A DNA stretch of 64,000 bases from Bacillota bacterium (GTDB lineage: Bacteria; Bacillota; Sulfobacillia; Sulfobacillales; Sulfobacillaceae). Under the pieces are notes generated by a model. That model had not been told where the DNA came from, did not search any database, and saw only the letters and a program-made list of their open reading frames with translations. Shown here piece by piece: positions 19,447-28,133 of this stretch. The stretch spans positions 186,001 to 250,000 of the forward strand of contig JAIMBD010000002.1 of the NCBI GenBank assembly GCA_023511625.1. Reading direction: 5' to 3'. The position numbers and the translations under genes were made by a program. Within the stretch, counting starts at the first letter, position 1. Each line of letters opens with the position of its first letter.

Positions 19447-20433
19447 TCAAGCCGAGGCGGCGGATTCCCGTAGGGTCTGACGCACTGCCGCCACGATGCG
19501 CTCGCTGGTGGGGTACAGTTGCCGTTCCAGAGGAGGGCTGAACGGCACGTGGACGTCGGGGGTGGCCACGCGCACGATGGGAGCGCTGAGACTCCAAAAG
19601 CCGCGCTCGGCCACCAAGGCGGCGATCTCACTGGCGGCGCTGCAGGTTTGATGCGCGGGGTCCACCACCACCAAGCGCCCGGTCTTTTCGACCGAGGCCA
19701 GGATCGTCGCGACATCCAGGGGCACCAAACTCCGGGGGTCCACCACTTCTACCGAAATCCCCTCCTGCGCCAGCACCTGCGCGGCGTCTAACGCCTGGCG
19801 CACGGCCCCTGCCACGGCCACCACCGTCACGTCCCGCCCTTCCCGCTTCACGGCGGCTTGGCCCAATGGAATCAGGTACTCCTCTTCCGGTACCGCCTCT
19901 TTGGTGAACCACAAGGTGGCGTCCTCGAAGCACAGCACCGGGTCGTCGTCGCGAATGGCCGTCTTCAACAACCCCTTGATGTCGTAAGGGCTCGACGGGG
20001 CGATGATCTTCAACCCCGGCATGTTCATGAACATCGGGTAAGGCCGATCGGAATGTTGCGCCGCATTGGCCCCGTTGTAAAACATGGCGGCCCGAATCAC
20101 CAGGGGAACCCGCGCCTGGCCACCGTACATGTAGGTGGCCTTGGCCACGATGCTCACCAGCTGGTCCATCGCCACGTACATGAAGCTGGCAATGTTGATG
20201 TCGACGATGGGTCGTAGACCGACCATGGCCGCTCCCGCGGCTGCCCCCACAAAGCCGTTTTCGGACAGCGGCGTGTTGCGCACCCGCTCGCGCCCGAACT
20301 CTTCCGTGAACCCGCGCGTGGTCCCGTAGACGCTGGATTCCAAGTCCTCGCCCATGATGAACACCCGGGCGTCGCGCTGCATCTCTTCGCGCTGGGCCTC
20401 GTAAATGGCTTGCAAATACGTAATCTCCCGCAT
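19447..20433 (-). CDS. 2-oxoacid / acetoin dehydrogenase E1 component, beta subunit
   Basis: The 328-residue transketolase-like beta subunit pairs with the adjacent alpha subunit to bind thiamine diphosphate. Typical segments are MGEDLESSVYGTTRGFTEEFG, RNTPLSENGFVGAAAGAAMVGLRP and the C-terminal domain DPRSLVPLDVATILASVEKTGRLVVV. AGAGG lies about 9 nt before the chosen ATG (MREITYLQA). Context and the alpha-subunit sequence favour acetoin dehydrogenase (AcoB-like), but pyruvate or branched-chain 2-oxoacid use is not excluded. Confidence 0.92.
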   Translation of the reverse strand: MREITYLQAIYEAQREEMQRDARVFIMGEDLESSVYGTTRGFTEEFGRERVRNTPLSENGFVGAAAGAAMVGLRPIVDINIASFMYVAMDQLVSIVAKATYMYGGQARVPLVIRAAMFYNGANAAQHSDRPYPMFMNMPGLKIIAPSSPYDIKGLLKTAIRDDDPVLCFEDATLWFTKEAVPEEEYLIPLGQAAVKREGRDVTVVAVAGAVRQALDAAQVLAQEGISVEVVDPRSLVPLDVATILASVEKTGRLVVVDPAHQTCSAASEIAALVAERGFWSLSAPIVRVATPDVHVPFSPPLERQLYPTSERIVAAVRQTLRESAASA

Positions 20434-20470
20434 GGGTTCGACCTCTCCCCCTCTCGCTGGGTCTTCCCCA

Positions 20471-21451
20471 TCAGCGGACGCCACCGACTGGGGTGCTGTA
20501 CACGCCGGTGAAGGCCTCTTCGGGATCCGGATAGGGGCTGGAACGGGCATACGCCACGGCCTCCGCCACCTCGGCCCGGACCGCCGCCACCACCTGGTCC
20601 AGCGCTTCCGGTGTGGCCACCCCCTCCTGAATCAGCCGCTGGCGAAAGGTGACCACCGGATCCCGCGCCTTCCACGCCGCCACTTCCTCCGCCGTCCGGT
20701 ATTGGGCAGCGATGGGCAGTCCTTCCGCATGCTCCAAGTAGCGATAGGTCTTGGCCTCGATCAGGGAAGGGCCGAGACCTTGGCGCGCCCGCTGTACCGC
20801 TTCCGACACCACCTCGTACACCGCCACCGGATCCTGCCCGTCGACCACCACGCCCGGGATGTCGTAGGCCCTGGCCCGGTCGGCGATGTTGCGCACAGCC
20901 ACCACCTCGGCCGCTGGCGTGGTCACGGCGTACTGATTGTTCTCGCACAGGTAGATGACCGGCAGCTTCCAGATTGCGGCCAGGTTCAACCCCTCGTGGA
21001 AGGCCCCTTCATTGGTGGCCCCATCTCCAAAAAAGCACAGACATACGCGGTCCGTGCCCAACATGCGCGCAGCCAAGGCCGCCCCCGCCGCCACCGGCAC
21101 GCCGGAACCGACGATGCTGGTCTCTCCCACGCTGCCCACGCTGAAGTCCGCCAAGTGCATCGAGCCGCCCTTGCCGCGATTGACACCGGTCACTTTCCCC
21201 AGCAGCTCCGCCATCAGCCGCTTCATGTCTGCACCCTTGCCGATGGGGTGACCGTGCGAGCGATGATTGCCCACCATGTAATCGTCCACCCGCACGGCCA
21301 TGCACGCGCCGACCACTTCCGCTTCCTGGCCAATGGTGGTGTGCGCCACGCCTGGCAGCTCCCCTTGGCGGACCAATTCCACGGCCGCCTCGTCAAAATA
21401 GCGAATGCGCAGGATGCGCCGATACATCTCTAACAGGAAATCAGGCGTCAC
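20471..21451 (-). CDS. Acetoin-dehydrogenase-like E1 component, alpha subunit
   Basis: This thiamine-diphosphate enzyme subunit (326 residues from the chosen GTG) has the TPP motif FFGDGATNEGAFHEGLNLAAIWKLP and the ENNQYAV segment. RGKGGSMHLADF near residue 90 is characteristic of the AcoA branch. Two GTG starts are possible. The one at 21463 overlaps the AGGAGG, whereas the one at 21451 lies 11 nt after it and is preferred. It is the first gene of an E1alpha-E1beta-E2 operon with no E3 gene and no AcoR-type activator nearby. Confidence 0.9.
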   Translation of the reverse strand: MTPDFLLEMYRRILRIRYFDEAAVELVRQGELPGVAHTTIGQEAEVVGACMAVRVDDYMVGNHRSHGHPIGKGADMKRLMAELLGKVTGVNRGKGGSMHLADFSVGSVGETSIVGSGVPVAAGAALAARMLGTDRVCLCFFGDGATNEGAFHEGLNLAAIWKLPVIYLCENNQYAVTTPAAEVVAVRNIADRARAYDIPGVVVDGQDPVAVYEVVSEAVQRARQGLGPSLIEAKTYRYLEHAEGLPIAAQYRTAEEVAAWKARDPVVTFRQRLIQEGVATPEALDQVVAAVRAEVAEAVAYARSSPYPDPEEAFTGVYSTPVGGVR

Positions 21452-21504
21452 AACTGCCCGCACCTCCTCGAAGAACGCCGCCTTGGCTGTGGCAGCTCGA
21501 ATTG

Positions 21505-21533
21505 ACAGTAATCTTCCTAGTGCGAAGAGTCAA
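21505..21533 (-). promoter_or_regulatory. Putative promoter of the first 2-oxoacid dehydrogenase operon
   Basis: On the minus strand, TTGACT (21533-21528), a 17-nt spacer and TACTGT (21510-21505) lie about 55 nt before the E1alpha start. The -10 box is weak (3 of 6), which would suit an activated promoter. No sigma-54 site was found. Confidence 0.45.
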
Positions 21534-22308
21534 GGCACCGTGGTTCCCGCCACTGTTCGGAAAGAGCCGCCGGACTCCCCCACCCCAAGTCTCGAGGCGC
21601 TCCCTTAAACCCCGCGCGACGGCAGAGAGAAGGCCAGGCCATCGGCCTGATAGACCCACAGGCAGCGTGGCCACGGCCGGTCCCGGTTTTGCCACCACTG
21701 GACGCCCACCCGTTCGCCCTATCTCGCGGTCGGCCGCAGACCTCTCGCCGCCATAGTCCTCTGACGGCATCCGCGTTCCAGCGCCGGAGGTTTTGGATTT
21801 TGGGGGCCTCGCCCCGAGGCTATAGACTGTCTGGGACCGTCGGCCATGGAGACTTGGCGGCCCTTAGGCGAAGGCGCGGCCTGCAGTCAGGTAGGCCGTG
21901 CAGTTCTTCCGGTAGGGGTGAGCTCGGTCGGCCGGACCCACTTAGACCCCCAGTTGGCCGGCGCTGATTCCGCCTCGTTGTCGGTTCGCAGTCGGCGACC
22001 ACATCGCCCATTGGGAGCGGCTATACCCCGGGGTCGATCCCGCCATGGCTCCCTCGGCGCTCCGTCCGGAGCCTCGAAAGGGACGAGGGCTGAGATCCCT
22101 TGAGGTAGACCCCGCCGCTGCCACGACGTACGGCGTGTTCCTTGCGGAGCCAAACGGCGCCCACCATCCCCTGGTAGACATGGCTCCCGACTGCCGGGAC
22201 CGGCTCTTCCGGCTCCCGTGGACCGCGCCTCGGAGAAGGCCCGCCTTCCTTCGGCCCTCGAGCGCATCGCGCACGCCGTCCGCACCGCCACCGTTTCCCG
22301 GTGAGGGC
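21534..22308. other. Gene-free stretch with no feature recognised
   Basis: Together with the promoter region this makes an 857-nt gap (21452-22308), the longest in a very dense window. No frame shows family similarity, codon regularity or a ribosome site. A short TPP-riboswitch-like string (GGGCTGAGAT near 22088) lacks the rest of that riboswitch. Some GC-rich inverted repeats are present. It could hold an unrecognised RNA or a decayed gene. Confidence 0.5.
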
Positions 22309-23115
22309 CTAGGCGTTTTCCGTCCCAAGGTGGCGGCCCAACCATTCCATCGCGCGGATCCAAGCGGCCCGGGCCGCCTCCGGGTGATAACGCTCGGGGT
22401 CGGTGTCATCGTGAAAACCGGGGGCCGCATGCGGATAGACGATGCGTGCCCAAGCGGCCGCGCCCTCCACGGAGCCGACTGCCTGTGCCGGTCCGCCCTC
22501 GTCGCGCCCGGCGTCGATGACCAGCACAGCTACGCCCTGCAGCCGCTCAAGGTCCGCCGGCAGCCCATCCCCGTAGAACACCACCAGAGCCTTCAATCGA
22601 CTCTCGCGCTGCGCCCACCGCCATGCCTGGCCCCCGCCCTCGCCGAAGCCTAAGGCGCCGATGCGGTCTGGCTTTACGCCCGCCTGCGCGCGCAAGAACT
22701 CCAGGGCGCTAGAAAGCACAGCCTGCTGCTGGACTTCCCTGTCGCCCACCGCTTCTGGTTCTCGCGCCCCCGCAAGGGATGAAGGAATGGGGACCACCAC
22801 CGCCGCCAACCCTCCCCGTGCCAACCGTCGCCCAACATCCTCAAAGTACGGTGTCAGCCCGCGCCGGTCCGGAATCACCACCACGCCCGGGACCGGTGAC
22901 GGCGCGGCCGGCCGCACCCAATACCCCTCGAAGGGGCGGCCCTGGACTACAATGGGCACCCGGGCGGCCACCACGGCCGGATCATCCGGGCCGATGTGCA
23001 CGGCAGGATCGACTGATTTTCCGGGCGCCGCCCCCGGCGCGAGTTGCCCCGAGGCCCAAGTCCGGTCACTTGCCTGACTCGACGGCTCCCGCTCGGTGCT
23101 CCCCAATCCCTGCAC
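22309..23115 (-). CDS. Dienelactone-hydrolase-family protein lacking the catalytic cysteine
   Basis: The 268-residue alpha/beta-hydrolase is of the DLH type. PGVVVIPDRRGLTPYFEDVGRRL near 76-98 matches the DLH signature region. The late histidine is present (GFHDDTDPERYHPEAA). At the nucleophile elbow, where DLH enzymes have G-x-C-x-G-G, the sequence is GFGEGG, so the cysteine position (about 158) is glycine. The acidic residue of the triad motif is also changed (ENRG to DRRG). It is probably non-hydrolytic or uses other chemistry. The start is a GTG 9 nt after AGGAGG; 23121 is an alternative. Confidence 0.8.
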   Translation of the reverse strand: MQGLGSTEREPSSQASDRTWASGQLAPGAAPGKSVDPAVHIGPDDPAVVAARVPIVVQGRPFEGYWVRPAAPSPVPGVVVIPDRRGLTPYFEDVGRRLARGGLAAVVVPIPSSLAGAREPEAVGDREVQQQAVLSSALEFLRAQAGVKPDRIGALGFGEGGGQAWRWAQRESRLKALVVFYGDGLPADLERLQGVAVLVIDAGRDEGGPAQAVGSVEGAAAWARIVYPHAAPGFHDDTDPERYHPEAARAAWIRAMEWLGRHLGTENA

Positions 23116-23177
23116 AGCCACCGACCTCCTCCCTGCCTTCCTCTCCCTGCTGTCCCCATCCCTGCCAAGCGTCGCAA

Positions 23178-24224
23178 TTACGCCATGAGGCGCATCCAGG
23201 CATCCCACGGCGACGACGTCGAACACGCGTCCGGAAACGCGGAGGCCTGCGACGACGTCGTTGGCCGCCCGTCGGGCGCTCCCAGACGCTCTGCCACCAC
23301 CTTCCAACTAGCGGGCAGCGGCGCCGTAAAACACAGAAGCTCCCGGCTGACGGGGTGCCGAAACGCGATCCGCCACGCGTGAAGCGCTTGATGGGAAAGT
23401 CCCAAGGCTTGATTGCCGCCGTAGACGGCGTCGCCCACCACGGGGTGTCCCAACGAGGAAAAATGCACCCGGATTTGGTGGGTGCGCCCTGTCTTCAACT
23501 TGACCAGCATCAACGCGTAGCCGCGCCACCGGGCCACGGTTTCGTACACCGTCACTGCCGGGCGCCCCCCCTCCACGACAGCCATCTTCAGCCGATTGTG
23601 GGGATCCCGGCCGATGGGCCCCTCGATTTGGCCGTGCAGGGGGTCGGGGTGCCCCGCCACTAGGGCCAGGTACCACCGCTCCACTTCGCGCCGGGCCACC
23701 GCTAAAACCAGTTGACGCTGGACGTCCGCGGTTTTGGCCCACAACAAACACCCTGAGGTGTCCTTGTCCAGGCGGTGGACGACCCCCGGCCGCCAGTCTT
23801 CCGGCGGCGCCCCCTCCCGCCATGCTGGCCACAGGCGATGAACCAAGCTGTCTTCCCAATGTCCTGGAGACGGATGCACCACCATTCCCACCGGCTTGTT
23901 CAGGACCACGAGATACGAATCTTGGTACAACACCCAATCCGGGGGGGGCTCTCCGCCCGGTGGCGCCGGAGGGAGAGTCCACCTGGGGCGCACATCGCAG
24001 TCGACCGACGGGAGCACCACCACATCCCCTACCTTGAGGATGTGGCTGGCTCGCACCGGATGCCCATTGACCAAGACCCGGTGCGCGCGAATTTGCTGTT
24101 GCCAATCGGACCGAGAGCGGTCGGGCCGGATTTCCGCCAACCACGCGTCGATACGGCGTCCTTGGGCTTCAGCCGGCACCACGACGGTTGTGGGAGGTGG
24201 ATCGGGTGTTACCGCTTCGGGCAT
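23178..24224 (-). CDS. rluD: RluD-type 23S rRNA pseudouridine synthase
   Basis: The 348-residue enzyme modifies uridines in 23S rRNA. It has an S4 RNA-binding domain (about 20-75: RIDAWLAEIRPDRSRSDWQQQI...VLVNG) and the RluA/RluD catalytic domain with HRLDKDTSGCLL near residue 155 (catalytic Asp) and LKTGRTHQIRVHFSSLGHP. The C-terminal 30 residues are Ser/Ala-rich and not part of the fold. It overlaps lspA by 56 nt, the usual lspA-rluD order of Firmicutes. GGAGGAGGG lies upstream of the ATG. RluA-family specificity is assigned by similarity only. Confidence 0.92.
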   Translation of the reverse strand: MPEAVTPDPPPTTVVVPAEAQGRRIDAWLAEIRPDRSRSDWQQQIRAHRVLVNGHPVRASHILKVGDVVVLPSVDCDVRPRWTLPPAPPGGEPPPDWVLYQDSYLVVLNKPVGMVVHPSPGHWEDSLVHRLWPAWREGAPPEDWRPGVVHRLDKDTSGCLLWAKTADVQRQLVLAVARREVERWYLALVAGHPDPLHGQIEGPIGRDPHNRLKMAVVEGGRPAVTVYETVARWRGYALMLVKLKTGRTHQIRVHFSSLGHPVVGDAVYGGNQALGLSHQALHAWRIAFRHPVSRELLCFTAPLPASWKVVAERLGAPDGRPTTSSQASAFPDACSTSSPWDAWMRLMA

Positions 24225-24672
24225 CTCCGCTGTCCCTCCTCCACGCCTCGAACACCAACAGCACCATCCCCACCACGATGGCGGAATCGGCGACATTGAA
24301 AACCGGCCACCAGTGAAGGTTGATGAAATCCACCACCTCGCCTGCCCCCAGCCGATCCCACAGGTTGCCGATGGCGCCTCCCGCTAAAAGGCCGAACCCG
24401 ATGGCAGTGGAGACCGCCCAGTGATGACGGGTGGCCCCGAGATAGACCACTGCCGCCAAGAGTCCTATCGCCACCACCACGAACAACGCCGTCCCATTGG
24501 GGAACAAACCGAACGCAGCACCGCGGTTGAGGACATAGGTAAACGCCACGACCCGTCCCCAATGCCAAAACGTCTCCCCCGGGACGGCATGGGCTCGAAC
24601 CCACGCTTTCGTCCAGCGGTCCAATGCCACCACCAACGCAGCAGTAAGCAGGAGGATCGCCCGCGACCGCAT
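24169..24672 (-). CDS. lspA: Lipoprotein signal peptidase (signal peptidase II)
   Basis: The 167-residue membrane aspartyl protease removes signal peptides of prolipoproteins. Four membrane segments are present. The first catalytic aspartate sits in GNLWDRLGAGEVVDFI near residue 105 and the second in VFNVADSAIVVG near 125. The N-terminal DRWTKAWV and the NRGAAFG segment are also typical. The ATG overlaps the ileS stop codon (TGATG), so it is likely translated by re-initiation. The C-terminal tail is long and overlaps the start of rluD. Confidence 0.95.
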   Translation of the reverse strand: MRSRAILLLTAALVVALDRWTKAWVRAHAVPGETFWHWGRVVAFTYVLNRGAAFGLFPNGTALFVVVAIGLLAAVVYLGATRHHWAVSTAIGFGLLAGGAIGNLWDRLGAGEVVDFINLHWWPVFNVADSAIVVGMVLLVFEAWRRDSGDARSGNTRSTSHNRRGAG

Positions 24673-27425
24673 CAGACGCCATCCAATTGCAGCAACACCG
24701 ACTGACACCGAGCACAGAGATCCGGCGCCTGCGGGTCCCTTCCCACCTCGGGCAGGTGACGCCAGCAGCGTTGGCACCGAGCGGATTTCGTCTTGGCCGC
24801 CGCTGCCATCCACCCCGGAGCCGGCTCCACAGTGATGGCGGCCACCAGGCAGAGTTCGGTCAGCACCGCCACCTGTTGCGCATCCGGCCAGGCCAAGGTT
24901 TGTGGCCATCCCAGCCGCACCTCGGCCTCCAGCGAGTTCCCGATCTCCCCGCGTTGCCGCAGCTGTTCGAGGGCTTTGAGCACGACCTCGCGCGCCTGCA
25001 ACAGTTCGGCCATGGCCTTGCGCTCGCGATCGGTGTAACCCACGGCCCATGCCGCCGGCCACTCTGCCAAGTGCACCGACGGTGGGCTCCCCGCCGGGCG
25101 CGGCATCGTCTGGTAAACCTCTTCGGCCGTGAACGCCAAGATGGGCGAAAGCCCGATGGTCAACGCCGTCAGCAGATGATACAGCACGCTTTGCGTCTCC
25201 CGGCGCAAGGGGTCATTCTTGGCCAACGTGTAGAGCCGGTCCTTAATCACGTCGAGGTAGATGCTCGACAGCTCTACCGTTACCAGCCGTTGGGTGTGGT
25301 GGTGAACCAAGTGGAACTGGTAGTGCCGGTACGCGGCGTCGGCCTCCTCCAGCCACCGGTTGCCCAAGTCCACCGCCCAGCGGTTGATGGCATCACGCAC
25401 CTCCGCCACGCGGTCGCGCTCAGGGTCAAAGTCGGACAAGTTGCCCAAAAGAAACCGAAAGGTGTTGCGCAGTTTGCGATACGTTTCGGCCAGCTGGCCC
25501 ATCAACTCGTCCGAGATGCGCACGTCGCTGCGAAAATCGCTCGATGCGACCCACAGCCGCAGGACGTCGGCTCCCCAACGCTCTACCAGCTCCAAAGGGT
25601 CGACGGTGTTACCAAGCGACTTGTGCATCTCGCGCCCTTCGCGGTCGAGTACCCAGCCGTGGGTCAACACCCCGCGGTAGGGAGCGCGCCCGCGCATGGC
25701 CACGCCGGTGGTCAACAGGCTGTTGAACCACCCGCGAAATTGGTCGGCGCCTTCCAGCACCAAGTCGGCAGGCCACGTCAACTCCGGACGCTGGAGCAAC
25801 ACTGCGGCATGGGTCGAGCCGGAGTCCATCCAGACATCAAAGATGTCGCGTTCCTGGCGAAATTGCTTCCCGCCACACTGAGGGCAGCGAAATCCCGGAG
25901 GCAAGAAAAACGCAGCCGGCTCTTGCCACCACACATCGGAACCGCGCTGGCGCACCTTCTCCGCCACCCGGCGCACCAGCCTAGCCTCGAGGATCGCCGC
26001 GCCGCATCCCTCGCAGTAAAAGGCCGGGATGGGTACGCCCCACACCCGCTGCCGCGACAGGCACCAGTCCTGGCGGTTGACGACCATCGAGCGCATACGG
26101 TCGCCCCCCCACTCGGGATCCCACGATACCGACCGCGTGGCCGCCTCGAGTTGGTCGCGGATGCGGTCGACGGACAGGAACCATTGGTCCGTGGCCCGAT
26201 ACACCACGGGGTTCTTGCATCGCCAACAGAAGGGGTAGGCGTGGACGAGCGACCGATAGCCCAAAAGGGCTCCCGTCTCGCGCAGGCGCTCCACGATCAC
26301 GGGGTTGGCGTCCTCGTAAAACAATCCCCCCACCAAGGGGGTGTCTGCCACGAAGCGCCCCCGGTTGTCCAGCGGCTGCAGCATCCCCACCTGGTACCGC
26401 TTCCCCACCACCCAGTCTTCCACCCCATGACCGGGAGCCGTGTGCACGAGCCCCGTCCCGCTGTCTGCCGTCACGTGCTCGCCCAAAATCAGCGGCACCG
26501 TCCGATCGAGATAGGGATGTCGGGCCTGCAGGCCCTCCAATTCCCGCCCCGTCCAACGACCCGGCAACACCTCGTACGGCAATTGCATGTCCCCAAGTGC
26601 TGCCTCGACCCGGGCGGCCGCCACCAAGAGCGGGCCGACGGCAGTCTTGACCGCGACATACTCCAAGTCGGGGTGGACTGCAATGGCTAGGTTAGCCGGC
26701 AAGGTCCACGGCGTGGTCGTCCAAATCACCGCCCGCGTCTCGAGCGGCAAACCCCGCGCTTGGCCGTCGACCAATATAAACCCTACGTAAATCGCGGGAG
26801 ACCGGTGGTCGTGATATTCGATTTCGCCTTCCGCCAGGGCCGTCTCGCAGTGCGGGCACCAGTACACCGGCATCTGGTCGCGATACACGAGCCCCTTGTC
26901 CACCATATCGGCAAAGACTTCGAGTTCCGCGGCTTCAAATTCCGGATCGAGCGTGATGTACGGATGGTCCCAGTCCCCCAAGATTCCGAGGCGTTGAAAC
27001 TCCCGGGTCATGGCCGCAATGTAGCGTTCTGCCACGGCGCGACACGCGCGCCGCAACTCCAGCGGCGCAATCTCGTGCTGGGTGACCCCGAGTTCCTTCA
27101 GCGCGCGCGTCTCGATAGGCAGGCCATGCGTATCCCATCCCGGTACGAAGGGCACATCGTAACCGCGTATGGCCCAGTACCGGTTGATCATGTCTTTCAC
27201 GATCTTATTCAGCGCCGTGCCGGTGTGGATATCGCCGTTGGCGTATGGAGGGCCATCGTGCAGGACAAATCGCGGGCGTCCCCGACGCGCCTCGCGCAGA
27301 CGCTGGTACAGATCGTGAGCCTGCCAACGAGCCACCTGCTCCGGCTCGCGCTGGGGCAAGTTGGCCCGCATAGGAAAGGTCGTTTTGGGCAGATTCAAGG
27401 TGGCTCGGTAATCCCTCAAAAACAC
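24672..27425 (-). CDS. ileS: Isoleucyl-tRNA synthetase
   Basis: This class I synthetase of 917 residues charges tRNA-Ile. The HIGH motif appears as GPPYANGDIHTG near residue 60. The KMSKS loop is REMHKSLGNTV near 605, a tolerated variant. An editing (CP1) domain lies between. The C-terminus has the zinc finger CQRCWRH...CARC. I chose GTG at 27425 because the residues after it align with family N-termini (DYRATLNLPKT). GTG 27434 and TTG 27419 are alternatives. The AAAGGAGG lies 26 nt upstream, separated from the start by a strong hairpin. No T-box consensus was found. Confidence 0.95.
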   Translation of the reverse strand: MFLRDYRATLNLPKTTFPMRANLPQREPEQVARWQAHDLYQRLREARRGRPRFVLHDGPPYANGDIHTGTALNKIVKDMINRYWAIRGYDVPFVPGWDTHGLPIETRALKELGVTQHEIAPLELRRACRAVAERYIAAMTREFQRLGILGDWDHPYITLDPEFEAAELEVFADMVDKGLVYRDQMPVYWCPHCETALAEGEIEYHDHRSPAIYVGFILVDGQARGLPLETRAVIWTTTPWTLPANLAIAVHPDLEYVAVKTAVGPLLVAAARVEAALGDMQLPYEVLPGRWTGRELEGLQARHPYLDRTVPLILGEHVTADSGTGLVHTAPGHGVEDWVVGKRYQVGMLQPLDNRGRFVADTPLVGGLFYEDANPVIVERLRETGALLGYRSLVHAYPFCWRCKNPVVYRATDQWFLSVDRIRDQLEAATRSVSWDPEWGGDRMRSMVVNRQDWCLSRQRVWGVPIPAFYCEGCGAAILEARLVRRVAEKVRQRGSDVWWQEPAAFFLPPGFRCPQCGGKQFRQERDIFDVWMDSGSTHAAVLLQRPELTWPADLVLEGADQFRGWFNSLLTTGVAMRGRAPYRGVLTHGWVLDREGREMHKSLGNTVDPLELVERWGADVLRLWVASSDFRSDVRISDELMGQLAETYRKLRNTFRFLLGNLSDFDPERDRVAEVRDAINRWAVDLGNRWLEEADAAYRHYQFHLVHHHTQRLVTVELSSIYLDVIKDRLYTLAKNDPLRRETQSVLYHLLTALTIGLSPILAFTAEEVYQTMPRPAGSPPSVHLAEWPAAWAVGYTDRERKAMAELLQAREVVLKALEQLRQRGEIGNSLEAEVRLGWPQTLAWPDAQQVAVLTELCLVAAITVEPAPGWMAAAAKTKSARCQRCWRHLPEVGRDPQAPDLCARCQSVLLQLDGV

Positions 27426-27427
27426 CC

Positions 27428-27449
27428 GCGGCACGCAAGGACGCGCCGC
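27428..27449 (-). promoter_or_regulatory. Hairpin between Shine-Dalgarno and start codon of ileS
   Basis: On the minus strand AAAGGAGG (27459-27452) is followed by GA, then an 8-pair stem with a TCCTTG loop (27449-27428), then GG and the GTG start. If the hairpin forms, the effective spacing falls from 26 nt to 4 nt, so the structure may bring the ribosome site and the start together or act as a translational switch. Confidence 0.6.
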
Positions 27450-27613
27450 TCCCTCCTTTCTTGCGGCCCGGACTTCAGGTCACCCATAGAACGCGCAAAG
27501 TCCCTGCCCTGCGCAAGGACCCCGCGTACTCTGGCCCCGCCCCAGGGCCATCTCGGTCCTCGTCCCATCGTCCTTGAGCGGCCGCACCCGTCCCGTCGAC
27601 GCATTCTCTCCCG

Positions 27614-27642
27614 AGCATATCCCAATCCTTGCCGGGGTGCAA
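27614..27642 (-). promoter_or_regulatory. Promoter of ileS
   Basis: TTGCAC (27642-27637), a 17-nt spacer and TATGCT (27619-27614) on the minus strand. Transcription would begin near 27606, giving a leader of about 180 nt. The leader has GC-rich hairpins but no AGGGTGGNACCGCG T-box sequence. The stretch 27643-27874 between this promoter and the tRNA promoter shows nothing recognisable. Confidence 0.65.
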
Positions 27643-27874
27643 GTGCCGGCGGCCCGCGCCTGGCAAAGACAGGGAACTGACAAGACCACATGCTTGGCGT
27701 GCCCGCTGTAAGCCGCCGATGAGCCCTAACCAAACGGCGCAGCATCACCCGGCTCCACAGCCGGGCAGCCTCTGCTGCTCGCCCTCCTCACACCCCTCCC
27801 GCCGCTTCCGCGCCTCCTTCCGGAAAGCCCTCGCAGATTCACCCGGTCGAGGATCCCGGGTGCGTCATCGGCCC

Positions 27875-27904
27875 TTGACCCCCTTGGCCCGCGCCTGTTA
27901 TAAT
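27875..27904 (+). promoter_or_regulatory. Promoter of the tRNA-Leu pair
   Basis: TTGACC (27875-27880), an 18-nt spacer and a perfect TATAAT (27899-27904), 22 nt before the first tRNA. This is a strong stable-RNA type promoter. Confidence 0.8.
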
Positions 27905-27926
27905 GCCTCCAGTTCCAAGGGAACGG

Positions 27927-28013
27927 GCCGAAGTGGTGGAATAGGCAGACACGCGGTGTTCAGGGCGCCGTGAGCGTATGCTCGTGTGGGTTCAAGTCCC
28001 ACCTTCGGCACCA
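27927..28013 (+). tRNA. tRNA-Leu (anticodon CAG)
   Basis: Acceptor GCCGAAG (27927-27933) pairs with CTTCGGC (28003-28009). An A discriminator follows and CCA is encoded. The anticodon stem CGGTG/CGCCG encloses TTCAGGG, so the anticodon is CAG. A long variable arm (GTGAGCGTATGCTCGT) marks class II tRNA-Leu. The T-arm has GGGTTCAAGTCCC. Confidence 0.95.
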
Positions 28014-28017
28014 TCGT

Positions 28018-28102
28018 GTCGGGATGGCGGAACTGGCAGACGCGTACGTTTGAGGGGCGTATGAGGCAACTCGTGGGGGTTCAAGTCCCCCTCCCGACAC
28101 CA
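28018..28102 (+). tRNA. tRNA-Leu (anticodon GAG)
   Basis: Acceptor GTCGGGA (28018-28024) pairs with TCCCGAC (28092-28098). An A discriminator and encoded CCA follow. The anticodon stem TACGT/GCGTA encloses TTGAGGG, giving GAG. It has a long variable arm, as in other leucine tRNAs. It lies only 4 nt after the CAG tRNA and is surely co-transcribed with it. Confidence 0.94.
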
Positions 28103-28133
28103 TCTTTAATATTATCCCCGTCAGGGATTCTCG

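Noticed and set aside
21528-21555. A sigma-54 promoter for the acetoin-type operon.
   Set aside because: GGCACCGTGGTTCC resembles the -24 half but lies on the wrong strand and lacks the GC of the -12 box.
22086-22115. A TPP-riboswitch-like string (GGGCTGAGAT, then GACCCC) on the plus strand.
   Set aside because: The second conserved half (CTGATC...TAATGCCAGCG...AGGGA) is missing and no plus-strand gene follows.
27426-27606. A T-box leader for ileS.
   Set aside because: No AGGGTGGNACCGCG sequence, no plausible specifier loop and no terminator/antiterminator pair; only a GC hairpin directly at the start codon.
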